Part shown: one piece after another, positions 45,813 to 57,205 of the stretch
How the letters are laid out: the number at the start of each line of letters is the position of its first letter
Numbering within the stretch: the stretch's first letter is position 1
Origin: Heracleum sosnowskyi
Lineage: Eukaryota > Streptophyta > Magnoliopsida > Apiales > Apiaceae
DNA: 64,000 bases
Direction of reading: 5' to 3'
Assembly: GCA_030848705.1 (NCBI GenBank)
Contig: JAUIZM010000015.1
Location: 372,001 to 436,000 of the forward strand
Translations under genes and position numbers: made by a program
Notes under the pieces: generated by a model
Told to the model about the DNA's origin: nothing
Databases searched by the model: none
What the model saw: the letters and a program-made list of their open reading frames with translations, nothing else

Positions 45813-48800
45813 ATGCCAGATGATGAGCTTTTCACTATCAAATTGTATTATAATGGTGAAATGGAATTAAGATAACCCTAAGAAATATAGTGGAGGCTTA
45901 CTAGTTTATGTTGATTTTTGTGACTCTGATGCTATTAGCCTTATAGAGATAAACAATATGTTGGTTGAAATTGGAGCTAGGGGTGGTTGTTATAAATTAT
46001 GGTATAAGCTTCCAGGAACTACTATGGATAGAGGGTTATTTGACTTGGAAACTGATGATGAACTGATGTTGATGTGTACACTGTTAAGTAACAAGGAAAT
46101 GCCTAAGACTAATAGGTATGTAGAAGTATTTGTGACCAAAATTTGTGGACCATTAAGTGTTCAAGATGATAGGATTCCTACTCAAGAGGAAATTCACATT
46201 GGAAACCCTTTCCCTGATTCTACACAACAAGAGATTGATCAAGAACATGAGCTTAGGGATCTTAAGGGTGTACACAAGGATTTTTCTGAACCTGAAGATA
46301 CTGATGAGTTTGAACTGAATGAGAGTGATAATGATTCTGAAAGTTGGCATTCAGATGCCTCAAACAAAGATGACTGTGATGATGATCTTGTGTTTGAGAA
46401 AAATGTTGAAAAAAATTGTGTTTGAAGATGATGACATCCCTGAAGAAGAACAACCTCAGAAAGATGACAATGTTGATACTGATGATGAGAGTGTGTACGC
46501 AGGGAGTGATGAGGAAAGAATGTCAACAAATTCTATAGATGAAGATGAGCCTAACTTTCCAGTGTTCAATGAGGAGGTAGATATGGAGAAGCCTGTTTTT
46601 GAGCTAGGTATGTTGTTTAAGAGTTTTCAGATTTTCAGGAAAGCTGTAAGGAATCATGCAATCTTAGAAAGGAGGCCAGTTGAACTTGTTCTAAATTATG
46701 GGAGGAAGGTTAAGTATGTATGTAAGAAACCTTGTAAATGGAGTGTGTATGCTTCTCCATTTAATAAGACTCATACTTATCAAATCAGGTCTATAGTGAG
46801 TAAGCATAAATGCATGCCTACATTCCACCAGAAGAAAATTAACTCAGTGTGGCTTGCTAAACATTATGAGAAGGAAATCATAATGAACCCTACATGGCCC
46901 ATTGGTGCACTTCATACGAAGATTTTTCATGATCTGAAATGTGAGGTCTCAAAACATAATGTGTATTGAGCCAAAACAAGAGCATTGTTGAAGATAAATG
47001 GCACTCACAGAGCACAATTTGCTCAAGTATGGGACTATGCTTATGAGTTGAAGAGGGCATTCTTTGAAAGCACTGTTAAGATTTTATGTGAAGATCCAAA
47101 GCCAGGGACTGAGAGTGGGAGGTTTATGAGAATGTATATATGTTTGGGGCCCTTGAAGAATGCTTTTATCCAGTTCTTCAGACATTTGGTTGGGCTAGAT
47201 GGTTGCTATCTTAAAGGCCACTTTGGTGGACAGCTACTAGCAACAGTTGGAGTAGATGTCAATGATGGCATGTACCCAATTGCTTGGGCAATTGTGGAAT
47301 CTGAACCCACTGATTCCTAGAAGTGGTTCTTGGAGCTTCTGAGCCAAGATTTGAAGATCCAAAATGATGCATAATGGACCTTTATATCTGATAGACAGAA
47401 GGTGTGTGGATTTGATCTTGTACTTTGCAATATTAAATAGACTGTCTATTAAATATGCCTTGTATGATACTAATTTGTTTGTTGATAGCATGTAAGGACT
47501 GATAAATGCACTGGAAGATGTTGTACCAAATGCAGAACACCGATTCTGTGTTATGCATTTGTATTAGAACATGCACAAGGAATTCAAGGGAATTGCATTG
47601 AGACACCTTATCTGGAAAGCAGCAAGATCTAGTACTGATTGGGAGTTAAATTTACACATGAACAAAATGAAGGAGGTACATATATTCATGTTATCAGTCA
47701 TGTCATGTCTTATCTATTTAAATGCCTTTAGCTCATGTATTGTATGTTTATTTAGATTGCACCTAAATGCCATGAGTGGGTTTCTGCAAAGCCAAAGACA
47801 CAATGGACAAGAGCTGCTTTTAGGACACATGTTCACAGTGATATGTTTGTAAACAATCACTGTGAAGTGTTCAATAGTAGCATAAGAAAATTTAGGGACT
47901 TGCCGATCATAACCATGTTTAGGGAATTGCACAAATCTGTCATGAAAAGGATTCAAGTCAGAAGAGATAAATTGGCAGTTGGGGGCACTGTAATATGCCA
48001 TAGTGCACTTAAAAAACTGAACAAGTAAGTATTTTTCATTAATTCATGACCTAGTGTTTTTCATATATTCATTTCAATAATATGTTGTTTGTATGTGGAA
48101 AAATTAGGGCAATACAGTATGTTGGTAATTGTGTAATTGCCTGGTATGGAGGCACAACATATTTACAGTATGTTGATTTGTTCAAGAAAAGTTGTACTTG
48201 TAGGAAATGGGACCTAAGTGGAATTCCTTGATATCATGCTTGTGCGCATAGCTGTTAGGAATGAACCATGGGAGAATTATATACATAATTGCTATTCCAA
48301 GGAACTATACATGAAGGTATTTATGCTAGTAGTTGCTATCTTATGTATATTATGTTTATTTCTAAAACAGCTGTACAGTTGCACATTGGAGCCGGGTTAA
48401 ATGGCATTTTGGTCATTCAACTCATTATAAACTTTCAATTGGGTCATCAAACTCAAAAAGCTTTCAGTCACATCATTCTACTCTTAAAATTTTTTATTAA
48501 GGTCACTGGCCGTTACACTCCGTTAAAAATTAGACGGAAAGCTGACTAAGTTTGGTGAGTTGGCTTGAATAAATCCACCGTGGCATGCACAGTCGGTTGA
48601 AGCTGCGTTTTGGTCACTCAACTGACTACAAACTTGCAATCGGGTCATCAAACTCAAGAAACTGTCATTCAGGTCAATGACCTAAAGATTAATGGTTTCA
48701 CTTTAAAATTAAATTACACTTTGGATTGAAAAGACGTGATATCTTAAAAAAAAAAAATTCACATGTATTGATTTACAAGCATATAAATTGAATGGGTATG

Positions 48801-49733
48801 TTCAATTTTAAATTAAATTAAATTCTAAGCATCCGAAAAAAATTACAAATTAAAAAAAATTACACTTTGGATTGAAAGACGTGATATCTTAAAAAAAAAT
48901 TGTTCACATGTATCGATTTACAAGCATATAAATTGAACGGGTATGTTCAATTTTAAATTAAATTAAATTCTAATCATCCAAAAAAAATTATAAATTGAAA
49001 AAAATTACACTTTGTATTGAAAAGATGTGATATCTTAAAAACATTGTTCACATGTATCGATTTAAAAGCATATAAATTGAATGGGTATGTTCAATTTTAA
49101 ATTAAATTAAATTCTAATCATCCGAAAAAATTACAAATTGAAAAAATTACACTTTGGATTGAAAAAAAATATGATATCTTTAAAATATTTGTTCGTATGT
49201 ATCGATTTATAAGTATATTAATTGAATGTGTATTTTCTATTTTGAATTTAAAAAAAAATCCAATTTGATAAAATATAACCCTTAATGATAATGTGTGTGC
49301 ATTTGTTGTAGAAGAGCCCTTAACGTTGTTGCAGGAAAACTCTTAGTCCGATTTCTTTTCAATTTTTAACGGATGTAATCGTCAGTGACCTGAATGAAAG
49401 TTTACTCAGTTTGATGACCCAATTGCAAGTTTCTAGTCAGTTGAGTGACCAAAACGCCACTTCAGCTGACTGTACAAGCCATGGTGGATTTATTCAAGCT
49501 AAATCACAAAGCTTAGTCAGCTTTCCGTCTAATTTTTAACGGAGTGTAACGACCAGTGACCTGAATGAAAATTTTTTAAGAGTACAATGATGTGACTGAA
49601 AGCTTTTTGAGTTCGATGACCCAATTGAAAGTTTATAGTGAGTTGAGTGACCAAAACGCCATTTAACCCCCTTGGAGCCCATTGTAGGCCCAGAATTTTG
49701 GTAAATAGCAACCGAGCCAAGGCCTTTGCCTCC
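45813..49733 (+). pseudogene. Mutator-like (MULE/MuDR) transposase, broken and interrupted
   Basis: From ATG 45813 (MPDDELFTIKLYYNGEMELR) the order is an N-terminal domain, an acidic linker (46200-46560), and a MuDR DNA-binding domain with CKKPCKWSVY (about 46720-46750). The MULE transposase core follows, with LDGCYLKGHFGGQL (about 47190), GMYPIAWAIVE and WTFISDRQK. A SWIM-type zinc motif begins CTCRKWDLSGIP (about 48190), with its third Cys changed to TGA. Intron-like gaps with GT starts occur at about 47401-47494, 47676-47757, 48027-48107 and 48316-48370. Damage includes shifts near 45870 and 46420 and stops at 46967, 47318 and 47371. The last exon is split at 48394-49670 by an inverted-repeat element and resumes with IVGPEFW. 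The original function was cut-and-paste transposition. Confidence 0.85.
48394..49670. mobile_element. Long inverted-repeat element, 1277 bp, Mutator-type target duplication
   Basis: The ends are GGGTTAAATGGC and GCCATTTAACCCC, with inverted arms of about 300 bp. Each arm contains two direct copies of a GGTCA(C/T)TCAACT...GGGTCATCAAACTCAA unit. The flanks ATTGGAGCC (48385-48393) and CTTGGAGCC (49671-49679) match at eight of nine positions, which fits the 9-bp duplication of the Mutator superfamily. The centre (48714-49250) is a tandem repeat of about 145 bp, nearly four copies. It has no coding capacity. Confidence 0.8.
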
Positions 49734-50184
49734 TGTTACGCCATATTTTCGGTTGCCTCAAATATCTCCCTAATTTCCCAATATGAATCTATTAATAATT
49801 AACTTAATTCCTAAGTTAAATATTTTCTCTCTCTAAAATGAGGAAATATCTCCAATTAATTATAAAAAATATCTTTAAACGATATCCTTCAAATCAGGAA
49901 GGTATCCCAATCTAAATCTAAAAAGATAAATCAACTAATTCCCAATACATCAATAATAATCACAGGGATTAAAAACACAATCCTATAACAGAACTGCGTT
50001 GGCTTGATCCCTATAAATACATGGTACACATGCATCTTGGAATATGATCCGACACATCTAACAAGTCGAGACACCTTTCAAGTCCAGCCCCAAACATCCA
50101 AAATCCCAAAATCCCCCTATTTTCACAATTCGTTATTCCATCAATCCCCGAAATTTATTATCACCAAATTCCTCCGTTAACACC
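49734..50184 (+). repeat. Possible gypsy-type LTR fragment
   Basis: It starts TGTTACGCCATATTTTCGG directly after the end of the MULE coding match and carries a CTATAAATAC TATA-like box at 50011-50020. It is cut at 50184 by Sirevirus C. The style suggests an LTR start and promoter, but no second end or pol is present. Confidence 0.35.
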
Positions 50185-51485
50185 TGTTAGAAATGAATAC
50201 CACTAGAAACTAGACAGAGGGGGGGTGAATGGATAGTTTGATATATTTTTCGATCTTGAAAACTAAGTAAACAACTGTATGTGATTATGATATGTAATAT
50301 GCAGAAAGTAAATAACACACACAATCACTTTAATCTACTTTGTATAAGCAAATTAAATACTACAGCTTTCCAGGAAATTCACAATCGAATTTCTGGCTTC
50401 TAAACAAGAACGGTTTGAACTTGCTTGCTTACAGAGAAAAGAGCTTAGCAAATAACTATGTGTATCTCTCTTACAGCTTACAGTTGTGTGTGCACGGTAT
50501 ATATATTTACCTATACAAACTAGGCACACACAATATTACACAGCTACCCCTTCTGAAAGTCCAACTTGTCCTGCCATAAGAAGTTCACTGTGTCAGGAAG
50601 GACCACCTGCTTTTCGGAGTCTTTCCCGTTTCTGTAGCTGCTTGTCTCTTATCTTTCTCTCCAAGTTTAGCTGTAGATTTGCCATCTGTTCTTTGGACCA
50701 CCTTGCCAGAACAAATGCTTCAGTATTTGTCTCCTTTGATTCTTGGTTCTGTACCTTGATTTGTCTTGTTATAAACGGCTAAGTGTTGATATCGTGAACT
50801 CCACTTTATCCCTGACTATGCGATCTCCCTTGTGAGGACTACGCGATATAGCCTTTGAAGACTTTGCGACATAGGTCATTTGACGACTATGCGACATAGG
50901 TCATTTGATGACTATACGACATAGGTCATTTGATGACTATGCGACATAAGTCATTTGATGACTATGCGACATAGGTCATTTGATGACTATGCGACATAGT
51001 GCTCTTGAGGACTTCACGATCTAGGCTCCTTTGACTTTGCTGACTTCAACACTTCACGACATGTGTCTTGAGGACTTCTCGACATAGTACAAAATGGACT
51101 ATGCGATATAGTACTTCACGACATGGATATTGGTGACTTCACGACATAGCTTTCTTTTGACTTTGCTATATAATGCCTTAGACAAATTCCTGCAACTTAT
51201 TTCTTCATAGCCTTATTCAACTCTATCCTGCTGCATGAACACTTCTGAACTTCTACCAGGATAATTATTCAATGGCCTATATACAATCTAGATGCAAGAA
51301 ACTTTACTAAGCTCATTATAAGTCTGAGCATACATGATCAAACTAATGTTCATGAGAACAAGACAAGTACATTTAGAGACCTATACTATATCCCAGTGAT
51401 AGAAATCACTAGGTCATGTAACGTGACATAGTCACATAGTGTAGGCTTGTTAATAGTGGTATTCAGACATGTCTTGAGCCTAACA
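50185..51485 (-). repeat. Sirevirus C 3' LTR, 1301 bp
   Basis: On the plus strand it starts TGTTAG and ends CTAACA. It holds a tandem array of a 25-bp unit, GACTATGCGACATAGGTCAT plus TTGAT, about six copies at 50870-51000. Further GACTTCACGAC/CATAG words extend to 51150. A TATA-like box on the minus strand lies at about 50493-50508. A G7 tract near 50220 is the reverse of the usual C-tract. Two small reading frames (50340-50579 and 50486-50782) recur in the other LTR but have no independent support. Confidence 0.95.
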
Positions 51486-51499
51486 ATCTCCCCCAAATT
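51486..51499 (-). other. Polypurine tract of Sirevirus C
   Basis: The minus strand reads AATTTGGGGGAGAT immediately before the LTR start TGTTAGG, nearly the same as in element A. Confidence 0.9.
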
Positions 51500-51639
51500 G
51501 TGAGTAAGATCCTTAGGCACAATTTCATGTCTGATAACAAGCCTAACTTACATAAAAGGAAATTTTAGTAACAGAAAGAACAATTCATGAACCTTGAGAT
51601 CAGAAATTTGATTACATAGAAAAATTGAAAGCTTACAGA

Positions 51640-54600
51640 TTACTTTAGTTGCTCAGCAGCTTCAGCTTCCAATTGCTTCTCTAGCAAATCATCATATATC
51701 TTCTTTTTCCTTATTTCTTCTTTTCTCTTCATGTCAATGATGGCTTCTTGAATTTCTTCTCTTGCAATCAGTTCTTCAATGAGAGGTGAGCCTTCCAGGT
51801 CATCAATTGCAGCTTTGAGTGCACTTTCTACATATGAGTCCAGAAACTCCATCCTTATTTTGCTTTGGCCTCCATGTGAGTTTTTGTACTCCACAATGTA
51901 AGGATTTTGTTTGACCCTACACATCCCTTTCTGCCTTAGCTCCTTAGCCCTCTCTTCCATCTCAGCCATTTCTTTCTCTTTCTGTATGTTTTTCTTTTCA
52001 TTCTCTTTCCTCATGTTTTCTTCATAATCAGCATGCATTTTCAAGTACCTGGCAATATCTATCTTCCATGTCCTTTCATCCTTTTCTTCAAAATTCAGTA
52101 AGGCATTTATCCTTTCAAGCTCATACTTATAGAAATATTGCCAGCTTCCTTGCTTCATTATTCTTTCTCTTCCATCAGTGTATTTGATATCTAGATGATC
52201 CAACCTCACTTTGACTTCAAAGATCCTTTGAGCCCTCAAAAATGCTAGGGCATCTTCATCATAGTCCTCATCTAGTGGAAGCACATTGATGCCAATAACA
52301 TTTGTGAGTTTTCCAGTCTTCTTTGTTATCCTTATCCTTTTGGGTACACTCTTGATCTTCAAATGCTTCACAAGAGATACCTTTCTTGAACAAGGAGAAT
52401 TAGTCTTCAGTGCCACATCACTTGGAAGTAGCTTCATTCCTTTCCCCTTCATCCACTGTAACACTCCACTGGCTGTGACTTTGTGGAAGTGTTTTCTTGA
52501 GATTATTTTAGTGGCTTCATCTTTCATCTGTGGCAATTCAGGTTCAGAAGTCATGGATAATGATTTTGGAGGATCATTGCTAACAGTACCCACCCTAGAC
52601 TTAGAGTCTTGTGTTGTGGTTAAAGTACTACTAGCAATGTCCTTGACTTGCTGAATTCCACTCCTAGTTCTCTTCACTGTCTCCTTTGCCCCCTTTGTGT
52701 CATCACCATCATCTTTAGATTTCTTGGAAGATTTGCTCCTGCTGCTGTCACTTGGTCCATCCTTATTACTCCTTGAATGAGATCTCCTCCTGTAGGTTTT
52801 CTCCTCATCATCATCCTCCCCATCCTTCTTCATGTTCTTTTCTTTGATAGATTCAGGCAAAACACCATGAATCAGAAAAGATTGTAGAATGTTAATCATC
52901 TCTAATTCCTCTGCTGTCTTGACTCCTTTCTTTGCTCTCAGCATTTGCAGCACTTGATTGATCTTTGAGTTATTCTTCATTTGCAAATCTTTGGGAATGA
53001 CTAGTTGGTCAATACTTCTGACTTTGGATAGACTTTGAAAAATTACTGTCCTTGGCTTGGGTATGACCTCAGGCAGTCTTTGATTTTGGTTCAACTCCAA
53101 GTCATTATAAAGACTTTCATTGTTAGCCCCACTCCTTTCAATCAACTCCAGAATTATTGACACTTCAGTAAACCTCAGTTTCTCTAGAGTTTGAAATGCT
53201 AAGTGCCACAAGCAGTTGTCCTTGCACACCATGATTATTTCTCTCAGATAAACATCCCTGATTTTCCTTACTGCAACTGTGAAGTACTTGATACCTTCCC
53301 TGAGCTTCTTTCTGTACACTTGTGCATCTCCTTGTGCATTCTTGTAGGTGGCTTTCAGAAACTCCAGGAATGCCTCATCATGATAGATGTTAGAGTTGGC
53401 AACTTCCTGTAGCTTGGCCTCAGTGATAAGTGTAGCTTGGGTAGGTTTAGCAATTGGAGTAGGTATAGCAGGTTGAGAGGTTAAGATGTCTTTAGGCATT
53501 GTGGATGGATAGAATGTTGTGGTTACTGTGCTTTTCTGACCTTGTGCATTGATGACCTCTACAGGGGGAAGATTGATTGGCTTTATTGTCTCTTCAATAA
53601 GCTTGCCCTTAAGTTTTGATTGCTTGGCAGGTGCTCCCCCTGTCTTTTTCACATTGACCTCCTTTCCTTTCTCCCCCTTAGGCTTGGGATCAGACAAGAT
53701 GTCTTGAGCTTCCCCAGGAATAGGCAGGTTGAAAGATTTCATCATTGAGGTCATCATTTGTTGCTGCACCAGCAAGATGTTTGTTGTGTTGTTGCCTTGA
53801 GCATCTAGCTTGTCATTGAGTTGGCTTAGAGATGCAGATAGCATTCTGTGTTCATCTTTGAGAGAGGCCACTTCCTTTTCTAAGCCATCCACCTTGGAGA
53901 ATAATTGTTGAGACTTGAAGGAGTTTAGAGATTGATCTTTGACCCTGGCAAAGTCATATTTGGAGATGTCTGACAGAGGGACTTCATCCACCAGCTTATC
54001 ACCATACTGGTTTTTCCACATGACATTTAACATAGCATTGGTGGTGATGGTAGATTTTGCTTGATTTTCCAGTGTAGAAGCCAGTTTCTTGATGTTGTCT
54101 GTGACCATGGCAAGAGTCACATCCATCATGGACACATTGGAGGAGGTTTTCTGGACTTCTTTGAGGATACCATCCACCTTGGGAAAATCAGAGAGATAAG
54201 AGTTTCGTAGCTTGGTGAGGGATCTGTCTGTCTCCTCCTGAATAGAAGAAATCTCTGATTGAAGCCCTTTCCCAAGATAATGCAGAGCCTTCAACTGGTT
54301 CTTGTACACATCATTCACAGCTTCATATATGGCAACAGGAGAAAGATCCTTAGCATTTGAGCCTAGAGAGGTGAGGTATTCTTCTCTCACAAAAGCCAGG
54401 GCATCCTTGAGCTTGAGAGTCCTCTTAGCATCCAACCAGGCATCCACATTCCCCTTTGGTTCAGCTGTATCCACAATCTTCTCCTGTTGAGCTTCAACAT
54501 CCTCCTTATGGCAGAGCAGGATAGCTTCATAATCAGCATTTGGAAGGTTGGAGGTGAGGAGATGTTGAGCTATCTTTGAGAACTCATCAATCTGTGCCAC

Positions 54601-56490
54601 ATGGAGATCCTGTATGGCTTCTTCTGTCATTTTGGAGGGCACAGATGATGATCCTGAAGGCCTGTCATGTTGCACAGGCTTCAGCCATTCTGACATTGTG
54701 GCCTGAGCCAAGTGAGAGCTAGTGCTAAGCACTTCATGAGATGTGTGAGTTTGAGTTTCCTCCAGCCTTGGAATGGCTGTAGGGTCTGATGTTGTCTCCA
54801 TTGAAATGGGATGTGTTACAACATCAGCCCTATTTGTCTGTGAAGACATTTCCACATCCCTAAGGATGGGAGAATTAGGCACAGAGTCTCCAGTGAAAAC
54901 TGGTGAATCCTCCATGTTTGTGTTGGTGTCATTAGGATATGCCTCAGCATGCATTCCCTGACCAACCAAATGTGGGTCCTGAGTGGTGAGCACAGTGTCA
55001 AGCACCATGTCACTTGAAGTTGGCTCAATCACAGGGCTGGATTGTGATTGATCAAGGGCAAGATTGTCATGAGAATGACTCTCTTGTTCAGAAGAAATTT
55101 TAGTGGAAGAATCTGAGAGAGAAGTGGGGTTCAGATTAGATTTTGGCAACTCCCCCTGAGAAATAGGAGGAGTTTCAACATTGATGTGCTCTACACTTAG
55201 TGTTTGATCACCCTTATCACTCCTAGGATCAAGAGTGAGGTCTTGACCCTGTGCAGACTCTTTACAACTTGCAGTGGGGAGGCTGCTCTTTTCAATGCCC
55301 ATGACCTGTTGAGAGGCCATGGACAGTAGCAGGTGTACCCCTTTTTCCACATCTGAATCCTGTTGGGAGGATTCAGTGGTAGCTTTAGATTTTGACTTCT
55401 TCTTTGGTCTGGTGAGAGGTGACTCAGGAATCTCACTTGCTAGTTCTACAGATTCATGGATAATAGCTAGGGTTCTCTTCTTCTTCTTTTTAGGAACATC
55501 AACCTTTTGAGAGATTGATGCACTTGGCTGACTAGACTCTACAGTGGTGTTTACAGTGGGGTTGCTGGATGGGATAGGGAGGCTTGGGTTAGACTGTGAA
55601 GCTCCTTCAGTCTCAGCCTCCCCTGTCCAGGAAAGAGCATGGTATATGGGCTTATCAAGTGGATAAGACGCGAATGTGTCCTGCATATGCTTGGTCACAC
55701 TCAAGATCACATCCACTTGATTCCTTGTGTCCAATGAACCAAACAGAATCTTGGACATGGACTTGGAATAAGCCAACTTTGATTTATCAATACCCTCCAA
55801 GTCATGGACATTAGCATCAAGATAATTTAAAATAACTTGAAGAAAGCGAGGGTAAAAGATGTCATTACCTCTTCCACGGACTGTCCTCCCTAGCCTTTGA
55901 GCCAATTCCTTGAGGATTATTGCTCCAACATTGATTTCCTGATTGTGGGCTAGGGAATAGGCCAGCTTCACAGCAATGTGACTGATATGGTCCCATCCTG
56001 TCTTTCTGCAAAGGAACACCTTCTGGAGTGCATCAAATAGGAATGACCACTCCCTTCTTACAAATTTCTTGTTCAGCTTTCCGGTATCTATCTCATCTGC
56101 ATACCGAATGAAGGTCATGAAGTCTACAATTTGAGCAGCTGTAGCTTCTTGGTCATGACCCTCCACCTTGAACCCTAATGCTTCATTTATCTCCTTCTCC
56201 CCAAACTGGAAGTGTTTGCCTCCAATTGAACAAGCTATCTCTTGGAACGAAGTTCCATCTTCCCTGGCCATTGTAGAAACCAACGCCGTTCGCCAAAATC
56301 CTTCCAATACATCAACATACAACGTGGGGTTCAAGGTTAGGGCTTGGCTGAGGTAGGAATCGTTCAGGAACCGTACAAAACACTTGTACCTGGGTTTAGC
56401 CTCAGCCTCAGAGGGAATGGTGAGAAGATTTGTTTCTTTGGGGATGGTTAAAGGAATAGAGGATGATTCTGTTTGAGATTTGGGTGCCAT
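51640..56490 (-). CDS. Sirevirus C third ORF ('env-like'), 1616 aa, function unknown
   Basis: This is a single open frame from ATG 56490. Residues about 30-290 form a globular, mostly helical domain (KCFVRFLNDSYLSQAL, then RREWSFLFDALQKV and YPRFLQVILNY) shared with the first part of ORF3 in element A. Residues 290-640 are Ser/Pro/Thr-rich with a KKKKKR stretch. Residues 640-950 are helical with a heptad segment (LEKEVASLKDEHRMLSASL). A Lys/Gly-rich link follows, then another helical domain (about 1030-1210). An Arg/Ser/Lys-rich stretch (about 1226-1264, RRRSHSRSNKDGPSDSSRSK) looks like a nuclear or RNA-binding segment. The C-terminus (about 1440-1616) is a long charged helix. I see no signal peptide and no convincing membrane segment, so a fusogenic envelope role is not supported. 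Its coding status is strong: it is intact, long, and related to a diverged copy. Confidence 0.85.
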   Translation of the reverse strand: MAPKSQTESSSIPLTIPKETNLLTIPSEAEAKPRYKCFVRFLNDSYLSQALTLNPTLYVDVLEGFWRTALVSTMAREDGTSFQEIACSIGGKHFQFGEKEINEALGFKVEGHDQEATAAQIVDFMTFIRYADEIDTGKLNKKFVRREWSFLFDALQKVFLCRKTGWDHISHIAVKLAYSLAHNQEINVGAIILKELAQRLGRTVRGRGNDIFYPRFLQVILNYLDANVHDLEGIDKSKLAYSKSMSKILFGSLDTRNQVDVILSVTKHMQDTFASYPLDKPIYHALSWTGEAETEGASQSNPSLPIPSSNPTVNTTVESSQPSASISQKVDVPKKKKKRTLAIIHESVELASEIPESPLTRPKKKSKSKATTESSQQDSDVEKGVHLLLSMASQQVMGIEKSSLPTASCKESAQGQDLTLDPRSDKGDQTLSVEHINVETPPISQGELPKSNLNPTSLSDSSTKISSEQESHSHDNLALDQSQSSPVIEPTSSDMVLDTVLTTQDPHLVGQGMHAEAYPNDTNTNMEDSPVFTGDSVPNSPILRDVEMSSQTNRADVVTHPISMETTSDPTAIPRLEETQTHTSHEVLSTSSHLAQATMSEWLKPVQHDRPSGSSSVPSKMTEEAIQDLHVAQIDEFSKIAQHLLTSNLPNADYEAILLCHKEDVEAQQEKIVDTAEPKGNVDAWLDAKRTLKLKDALAFVREEYLTSLGSNAKDLSPVAIYEAVNDVYKNQLKALHYLGKGLQSEISSIQEETDRSLTKLRNSYLSDFPKVDGILKEVQKTSSNVSMMDVTLAMVTDNIKKLASTLENQAKSTITTNAMLNVMWKNQYGDKLVDEVPLSDISKYDFARVKDQSLNSFKSQQLFSKVDGLEKEVASLKDEHRMLSASLSQLNDKLDAQGNNTTNILLVQQQMMTSMMKSFNLPIPGEAQDILSDPKPKGEKGKEVNVKKTGGAPAKQSKLKGKLIEETIKPINLPPVEVINAQGQKSTVTTTFYPSTMPKDILTSQPAIPTPIAKPTQATLITEAKLQEVANSNIYHDEAFLEFLKATYKNAQGDAQVYRKKLREGIKYFTVAVRKIRDVYLREIIMVCKDNCLWHLAFQTLEKLRFTEVSIILELIERSGANNESLYNDLELNQNQRLPEVIPKPRTVIFQSLSKVRSIDQLVIPKDLQMKNNSKINQVLQMLRAKKGVKTAEELEMINILQSFLIHGVLPESIKEKNMKKDGEDDDEEKTYRRRSHSRSNKDGPSDSSRSKSSKKSKDDGDDTKGAKETVKRTRSGIQQVKDIASSTLTTTQDSKSRVGTVSNDPPKSLSMTSEPELPQMKDEATKIISRKHFHKVTASGVLQWMKGKGMKLLPSDVALKTNSPCSRKVSLVKHLKIKSVPKRIRITKKTGKLTNVIGINVLPLDEDYDEDALAFLRAQRIFEVKVRLDHLDIKYTDGRERIMKQGSWQYFYKYELERINALLNFEEKDERTWKIDIARYLKMHADYEENMRKENEKKNIQKEKEMAEMEERAKELRQKGMCRVKQNPYIVEYKNSHGGQSKIRMEFLDSYVESALKAAIDDLEGSPLIEELIAREEIQEAIIDMKRKEEIRKKKIYDDLLEKQLEAEAAEQLK

Positions 56491-57205
56491 TTCAAGAGAG
56501 AGAGAGTAAGAAAGAGAGTAGAGAATTTGTGCTTAGGTTAGAAAGTTTGAGAGCAATAGACAAGATGAAAAGATGCAAACGGTTAGAAAAAGGTATTTAT
56601 ATGATAGAGACACTGCGATATGGAGTTATGAATGTGTACAGTCTATCTGTATGTCGCGAAGTCAGAAATGGCCTGTACCGCAAAGTCTTGCAAAGTATAT
56701 CGCATAGTCTCAAGAATGAACTAAGTCGCAAAGTCCTCAAGATGAAAGGATTGGGGAGACTTTGCGATATAGTAGAAATACCCTGTCTAAAGCTCTCTTT
56801 TAGGAATTTGAAGCATTTTGTCAGACTTTATCAAATTTTGAAATAAAATTAATTTAAATCAAAATTCTGTCAAATGTGGAGACTTGTCGATATAGTTATT
56901 CTAAGTCGCGAAGTCATAAAATTAACTATGTCGCAAACTCATGAAATGAACTATGTCGCGAAGTCTCACAATCTCAACAGTTTGCGATATAAGTCTGTTT
57001 AATTTGAACTATATCGTGAACTCTGAAAATCATCTATATCGAGATGTCTCAAAAGCTCACAACTCCACTAACAAATATGATTTTGAAAAATATGCAGTAA
57101 AATACTGAAATATTTATAAATCATATCTCAGCTAATTTTCACTCCAAACAAATAGATCATTTAAATACAGTGAAAATTTACTGCTGCAACAATTAACCAG
57201 CATAT
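56491..57205 (-). promoter_or_regulatory. Pol-ORF3 spacer: internal promoter and LTR-word array
   Basis: There is no gene. On the minus strand, TATAAATA (56594-56601) lies about 105 bp before the ORF3 ATG, followed by a C/T-rich leader (56491-56524) like a plant 5' UTR. Between 56610 and 57055 are about 15 words of the GACTTCGCGACATAGT type in both orientations, the same words that fill the LTR. A separate ORF3 transcript is inferred, not shown. Confidence 0.5.

Noticed and set aside
50340..50782. 79- and 98-codon ORFs found twice, here and at 63098-63540.
   Set aside because: They recur because they lie in the two identical LTRs; no coding evidence, and they are on the strand opposite to the element.
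50865..51000. Regular 25-bp direct repeats resembling a CRISPR array.
   Set aside because: The repeats are contiguous without unique spacers and lie in a plant retrotransposon LTR.
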